Positions 61,801-64,000 of a stretch of 64,000 nucleotides of DNA are shown here, in pieces. How positions within the stretch are numbered: position 1 is the stretch's first letter; each line of letters opens with the position of its first letter. Origin of the DNA: Opisthocomus hoazin (Eukaryota; Chordata; Aves; Opisthocomiformes; Opisthocomidae); the NCBI RefSeq assembly GCF_030867145.1, contig NC_134440.1, positions 6,448,001 through 6,512,000 on the forward strand, given 5' to 3'. The notes under the pieces were generated by a model, which ran no database searches, had not been told where the DNA came from, and worked only from the letters and a program-made list of their open reading frames with translations. A program made the position numbers and the translations under genes.

Positions 61801-63416
61801 ACAAGGTCTGGAGGATGGACCCTTGTGCTGAGCTCTGCAGCTGTTTGAGTTTTTACACACCCTCTCCATTGGTGTACTTCTGTTATTCTATGTGCTCTAT
61901 ATCAGCAGGAAAAGCAGCAGCATCTTTGCTCATGGATGTTAGCAGCTTCTATGAATTACCATAATGTGACTATTATAATCTTGCTTTTTGTTTTCACAGA
62001 GAAAACTTTGTATTGATAAGAATCTTCACTTCTTCCTCTCTTTGCAAAAATGCAAATAGAAACATTTGAATTGCCGTCAAAATCTGGTCTGCAGAAGTTA
62101 CTCTCTCTAGTCCAGAATTAAAAAGCAAAAAACGGATGTTCTAAGGAATATTAGTTATAATAGTAACAGTGCTTGTAGTTATATTCTAGTATGTCTTCTA
62201 ACTCAAAACTGGTTTATCATAAGCTACTGTGCTGTAGTCTTTTTGCAAGCAATTATGCGTTGTTACAGAAATTCAGGGAGATTGCCTTTTATCTCTCTTT
62301 GCTTACAAATAAGCATTCTAACTACAAATACTCTTTTGCTTTCAGCGTCGAGAAGCCCGGAAACAAGAACAGGCAAACAACCCATTTTATATTAAAAGCT
62401 CTCCTTCCCCGCAGAAGGTGAGTCTGAATTAAAATCTCTTGCTGGCATCTCGTATAATTGTGTGAAGGCTCGCTGAATGTCAGAGCTGCAGCTTCCCTCT
62501 GGGACGTCCTGATTATTTCCACTGCAGTTCTGACCACTAGTAGAGTGCCGATTGGAGTGGCTACCTACAACTGTATTTGTAAGTCTTGTTTGTGTTGAGA
62601 AACTCATAAATGACCTAATATCACAAGAGCAGCCAGTGAATCTCTGGTGGACCTCCAGTTTAGAAATAAGAAAGTGGTAAATGTCACAGCTCCTGTTACA
62701 GAGTAGTGTGGAACAATCTGGATTAATTTATCGTGGGAAGTGCAGTGATTATATTTCCGCAAGGACTCTCTAAAAGCTGTAGAGAAACACTTCTCTGTGC
62801 TCCTGCGTCACAAGTTCCTGTGCAGGTAGTTTGTCCCAGCTCTGGGTGGTGGAAGGGTTCAGATTGCCAGGCACTGCATTAAGAGCGGTGAAGAGAGAGT
62901 GAATCTTGAACATGCAGCGTGTTTTGTGGATCAAATAGTCGTTGTGGTCTCCTCTTAACACTGTTTTCAGGGAAGGAACCTGCTTTATTCCCTGTGTGTG
63001 CTAAGGACTGCCCCGTTTTCCTTAACTCAAATCTCGAAATTTATCTTCTGAAGAGACAAGTTACTGGTAATACAACACAACCCAAAAAGTCTTCAGAGAG
63101 TTGCCACAAGCCACCTTCAGGGCAGTAGCATGGTTAAAAAACTGTAGCTAGAAGTAGGGTCTTTTATAACAGTTATCAGCTGCCTATAAAGTACACCCTG
63201 CTACCGCATAGGATTGTTCCATTCCTATTCTTTAAAATGTGCACTTAAAGGATTAAACTGTTTGATGTTTTGAAATGTGTCTATTCTTGTAGATTTTTAC
63301 CTGGCAATGCTCACAATGTAATAACTTTTCATTTTCCCAGCGATACCAAGACACTCCAGGTGTGGAACATATACCTGTGGTCCAGATCGACCTTTCTGTC
63401 CCCTTGAAAGTTCCAG
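31799..63416 (+). CDS. AP3D1: AP3D1, AP-3 complex delta-1 subunit (spliced; partial at right edge)
   Basis: Nineteen exons join without a frame error into 716 codons plus one base. The product matches vertebrate AP3D1 (about 1150-1200 residues in human), so roughly 60% is present. AP3D1 is the large delta subunit of the AP-3 coat, partnering beta-3, mu-3 and sigma-3, and sorts cargo from endosomes to lysosomes, melanosomes, platelet granules and synaptic vesicles. Residues about 30-600 are the HEAT/ARM-repeat adaptin trunk. From about 620 an acidic linker begins, with SDSESEDE (632-639). The lysine-rich hinge and ear lie beyond the window. ATG 31799 is the first ATG with a strong context (gccATGG). 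Introns run from 91 nt (intron 13) to 14105 nt (intron 1). All have GT-AG ends except intron 7 (GC-AG). Loss of AP3D1 causes the mouse mocha phenotype and human Hermansky-Pudlak syndrome 10. Confidence 0.97.
32234..32433 (-). mobile_element. CR1 LINE, short 3' fragment (copy 5) in AP3D1 intron 1
   Basis: About 200 nt of CR1 3' end, antisense to AP3D1. On the plus strand it starts with the tail-proximal cacaggatcccagcatgg and stops after the segment ending agagggaagaag, where the element is truncated. It has the same order of blocks as copies 2 and 3. It sits just beyond the CpG island, 340 nt into intron 1. Confidence 0.9.
32434..45999 (+). other. AP3D1: AP3D1 intron 1, main part
   Basis: About 13.6 kb of AT-richer intron sequence, with T and G somewhat favoured on the plus strand by eye. 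I found no exon, RNA gene or further CR1 by inspection. A perfect 15-nt tandem duplication lies at 41989-42018. GC-rich patches occur near 39200-39480, 42920-43100 and 45350-45500. Open frames inside are short and unassigned. Confidence 0.7.
41989..42018 (+). repeat. Perfect 15-nt tandem duplication
   Basis: The sequence tggaatacatgaagg occurs twice in direct succession in AP3D1 intron 1. It is probably a replication-slippage event, and a two-copy length polymorphism would be expected. Confidence 0.9.
46000..46095 (+). CDS. AP3D1: AP3D1 exon 2, residues 33-64
   Basis: Encodes AKYISQCIDEIKQELKQD through CKLTY, the first helices of the adaptin trunk. Acceptor ttcctcag; donor GTAAGT; phase 0 at both ends. 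Confidence 0.97.
46808..46888 (+). CDS. AP3D1: AP3D1 exon 3, residues 65-91
   Basis: Encodes LQMLGYDISWAAFNIIEV through KFTFK. Acceptor ctcacag; donor GTGAGT; phase 0. Lies 712 nt after exon 2. Confidence 0.97.
47608..47688 (+). CDS. AP3D1: AP3D1 exon 4, residues 92-118
   Basis: Encodes RIGYLAASQCFHEGTDV through NQIRK. The acceptor follows a long T-tract ending tttgcag; donor GTAAAC; phase 0. Cys at residue 101 is Ser in the human protein as I recall it. Confidence 0.97.
47689..49628 (+). other. AP3D1: AP3D1 intron 4
   Basis: 1.9 kb of AT-rich intron. No exon or repeat recognised. Short open frames on both strands are unassigned. Confidence 0.8.
49629..49736 (+). CDS. AP3D1: AP3D1 exon 5, residues 119-154
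   Basis: Encodes DLSSPNQYDTGVALTGL through NDIMTL, part of the HEAT-repeat trunk that is highly conserved among large adaptins. Acceptor ttttttag; donor GTGAGT; phase 0. Confidence 0.97.
50096..50225 (+). CDS. AP3D1: AP3D1 exon 6, residues 155-197 and first base of codon 198
   Basis: Encodes MSHTKPYIRKKAVLIM through EDPDP. The RKKA segment is the most conserved stretch of adaptin trunks. Acceptor ttcacag; donor GTGAGT; codon 198 (Gly) is split 1/2. Confidence 0.97.
51609..51748 (+). CDS. AP3D1: AP3D1 exon 7, residues 198-244, with GC donor
   Basis: Encodes GVQSAAVNVICELARRN through LIKIIKL. Acceptor tttcccag. The exon ends CTG and the intron opens GCAAGT, a GC donor whose +3 to +6 bases match the U2 consensus. 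Continuing into the intron would add 14 residues (ASILDLCLQDWGSH) and then a stop. No GT nearby keeps the conserved KL-FGAL junction, so the GC donor is well supported. Confidence 0.96.
52024..52097 (+). CDS. AP3D1: AP3D1 exon 8, residues 245-268 and two bases of codon 269
   Basis: Encodes FGALTPLEPRLGKKLIEP through NLIH. Acceptor tttaatag; donor GTATGT; Ser269 is split 2/1. Confidence 0.97.
52098..55641 (+). other. AP3D1: AP3D1 introns 8 and 9 (around the 50-nt exon 9)
   Basis: Introns of 1849 and 1645 nt flank the tiny exon 9. No transposable element or RNA gene was recognised. Several open frames of 60-105 codons inside do not resemble known proteins. Confidence 0.75.
53947..53996 (+). 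CDS. AP3D1: AP3D1 exon 9, residues 269-285
   Basis: A 50-nt exon encoding STSAMSLLYECVNTVIA. Acceptor gtttcag; donor GTGAGA; codon 286 (Val) is split 1/2. First of three consecutive exons of 49-50 nt. Confidence 0.96.
55642..55691 (+). CDS. AP3D1: AP3D1 exon 10, residues 286-302
   Basis: A 50-nt exon encoding VLISLSSGMPNHSASIQ (the Val codon is shared with exon 9). Acceptor tgtttcag; donor GTACAA, the weakest donor in the window; phase 0 at its end. Confidence 0.96.
56106..56154 (+). CDS. AP3D1: AP3D1 exon 11, residues 303-318 and first base of codon 319
   Basis: A 49-nt exon encoding LCVQKLRILIEDSDQN. Acceptor tttccag; donor GTAAGT. Leu319 is completed by exon 12. Confidence 0.96.
56889..57034 (+). 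CDS. AP3D1: AP3D1 exon 12, residues 319-367
   Basis: Encodes LKYLGLLAMSKILKTHP through LDLLYGM, including the DDKDESIRLRALDLL helix typical of large adaptins. Acceptor tttcacag; donor GTATGT; phase 0 at its end. Confidence 0.97.
57035..58439 (+). other. AP3D1: AP3D1 intron 12
   Basis: 1.4 kb intron with nothing recognisable beyond its splice sites. Confidence 0.8.
58440..58588 (+). CDS. AP3D1: AP3D1 exon 13, residues 368-416 and two bases of codon 417
   Basis: Encodes VSKKNLMEIVKKLMIHV through YITNFE; Trp417 is split 2/1. Acceptor ttaacag; donor GTCAGT. The following intron is only 91 nt, the shortest in the gene. Confidence 0.97.
58680..58910 (+). CDS. AP3D1: AP3D1 exon 14, residues 417-493 and two bases of codon 494
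   Basis: Encodes WYISILVELTRLEGTRHG through AAAWICGEFS; Glu494 is split. Acceptor tttgtag; donor GTAAGT. Near-identical to the human segment in the first half as I recall it. Confidence 0.97.
58911..60296 (+). other. AP3D1: AP3D1 intron 14
   Basis: 1.4 kb intron. Open frames inside are short and unassigned; no repeat recognised. Confidence 0.8.
60297..60528 (+). CDS. AP3D1: AP3D1 exon 15, residues 494-571
   Basis: Encodes EHLEEANQTLEAMLRP through DLEVQER, near the end of the adaptin trunk. Acceptor cttcatag; donor GTAAGA; phase 0 at its end. The sequence after 60528 is intron, although its frame stays open to about 60729. Confidence 0.97.
61023..61168 (+). CDS. AP3D1: AP3D1 exon 16, residues 572-619 and two bases of codon 620
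   Basis: Encodes ASCILQLIKYIQKLQIK through KVPVPE, ending the trunk and starting the linker. Acceptor ttttttag; donor GTAAGC; Gly620 is split. The next intron is 144 nt. Confidence 0.97.
61313..61454 (+). CDS. AP3D1: AP3D1 exon 17, residues 620-667
   Basis: Encodes GLDLDAWINEPPSDSES through EEELAR. It contains an acidic serine cluster (SDSESEDE, residues 632-639) resembling casein kinase 2 sites. Acceptor cttatcag; donor GTGAGT; phase 0 at its end. Confidence 0.97.
62346..62417 (+). CDS. AP3D1: AP3D1 exon 18, residues 668-691
   Basis: Encodes RREARKQEQANNPFYIK then SSPSPQK, a basic stretch followed by Ser-Pro sites. Acceptor tttcag; donor GTGAGT; phase 0 at both ends. Confidence 0.97.
63341..63416 (+). 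CDS. AP3D1: AP3D1 exon 19, residues 692-716 and first base of codon 717
   Basis: Encodes RYQDTPGVEHIPVVQIDL through PLKVP; the next codon (Gly in orthologues) is split 1/2. Acceptor ttttcccag; donor GTAAGT at 63417. Intron 19 runs to the window end with no further exon seen, so the hinge and ear are outside. Confidence 0.97.
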
Positions 63417-64000
63417 GTAAGTGCAGCTAATCTTTAAATTAATTACAGAAATTCAGTTAAGCAGAAGTAGTAATTCCTCTTTAGGTTTTTAAGGACAAGG
63501 AGCTTACTTTCATTAGACTCTTAAAAGTATCTCCTTAACTTGAATGTGTTTGAAAATAGTACTTTGCAGTCCTAGTGTGGTTCCTCTCAAGACAGAAGTA
63601 ATTCTGTGATTAAGTGTACTGTGCAGCAAAGTCTGTAACAAGTAAACTAACCACTGCTCTGCCTAGGAAACAGTCACCTTTGGAACGTCTTACAGGGCTG
63701 AGGGAGGTGATCAGGAGGCATCAAGTAGAGTCTAATGGTAGAGATGCTATTTTAATACCTTGTTTCAAATATCAAAACGTGGTTGTGTATTTAATAGGTG
63801 TTTTGATATAGCACTGAAAAGCTGTTGATAAAGTGCGGTACATTGCAAGCAGTCATGTCTAAGTGCAAATGTTGAAGGCTCACATAACAAAGGTTTTTCC
63901 AAAAGTGTGGAAAGTTGTCAGTATTACTACAGCAGTGGCACCAATTCTACTTAAAATACTGATGTTTAGATGCTCTTTGTAATCCAGTTAATGCAAACAG

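Overview
The window looks avian, probably from a gene-dense, GC-rich microchromosome. Every interspersed repeat I recognise is a 5'-truncated CR1 LINE ending in the ATTCTGTG-type tail typical of birds. I see no Alu- or L1-like sequence, and the intergenic DNA is packed with GC-rich minisatellites. Two conserved vertebrate genes lie head to head, in the same arrangement I recall for human 19p13.3 and chicken chromosome 28: DOT1L on the minus strand and AP3D1 on the plus strand. A crocodilian or turtle source is not strictly excluded.

Layout. Positions 1-15986 are intron 1 of DOT1L (H3K79 methyltransferase); no second DOT1L exon was found, so it must lie left of the window. DOT1L coding exon 1 (27 codons) is at 16067-15987, inside a CpG island (about 15340-16690) with a YY1-type motif and a short upstream ORF. 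Positions 16700-31250 are intergenic. They hold four CR1 copies (17055-17772 +, 19143-19790 -, 22245-22683 -, 28243-29192 +), six minisatellites (16697-16965, 18593-18809, 26283-26930, 27066-27830, 29957-30119, 30881-30987), and some AT-rich islets and palindromes that could be regulatory. I see no convincing gene there.

The AP3D1 CpG island promoter covers about 31160-32180, with GC boxes, a CACGTG E-box and a YY1-like motif. AP3D1 starts at ATG 31799. Nineteen coding exons can be placed to the base, giving 716 complete codons plus one base with an uninterrupted frame. The gene runs off the right edge after exon 19 (donor at 63417), before the lysine-rich hinge and ear of the delta subunit. 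Intron 1 is 14.1 kb and carries a fifth CR1 fragment (32234-32433 -). Intron 7 has a GC-AG boundary.

The two genes are not known to act together: DOT1L is a nuclear chromatin enzyme and AP3D1 is a cytosolic coat subunit for lysosome-related trafficking. They are neighbours by conserved synteny, and their promoters are about 15 kb apart, so this is not a classic bidirectional promoter. I found no new biological system. The observations most worth checking are the GC-AG intron, the frame-rotating 22-nt minisatellite, the palindromic RFX-like elements, the upstream ORFs, and the reading-frame break shared by the CR1 copies.
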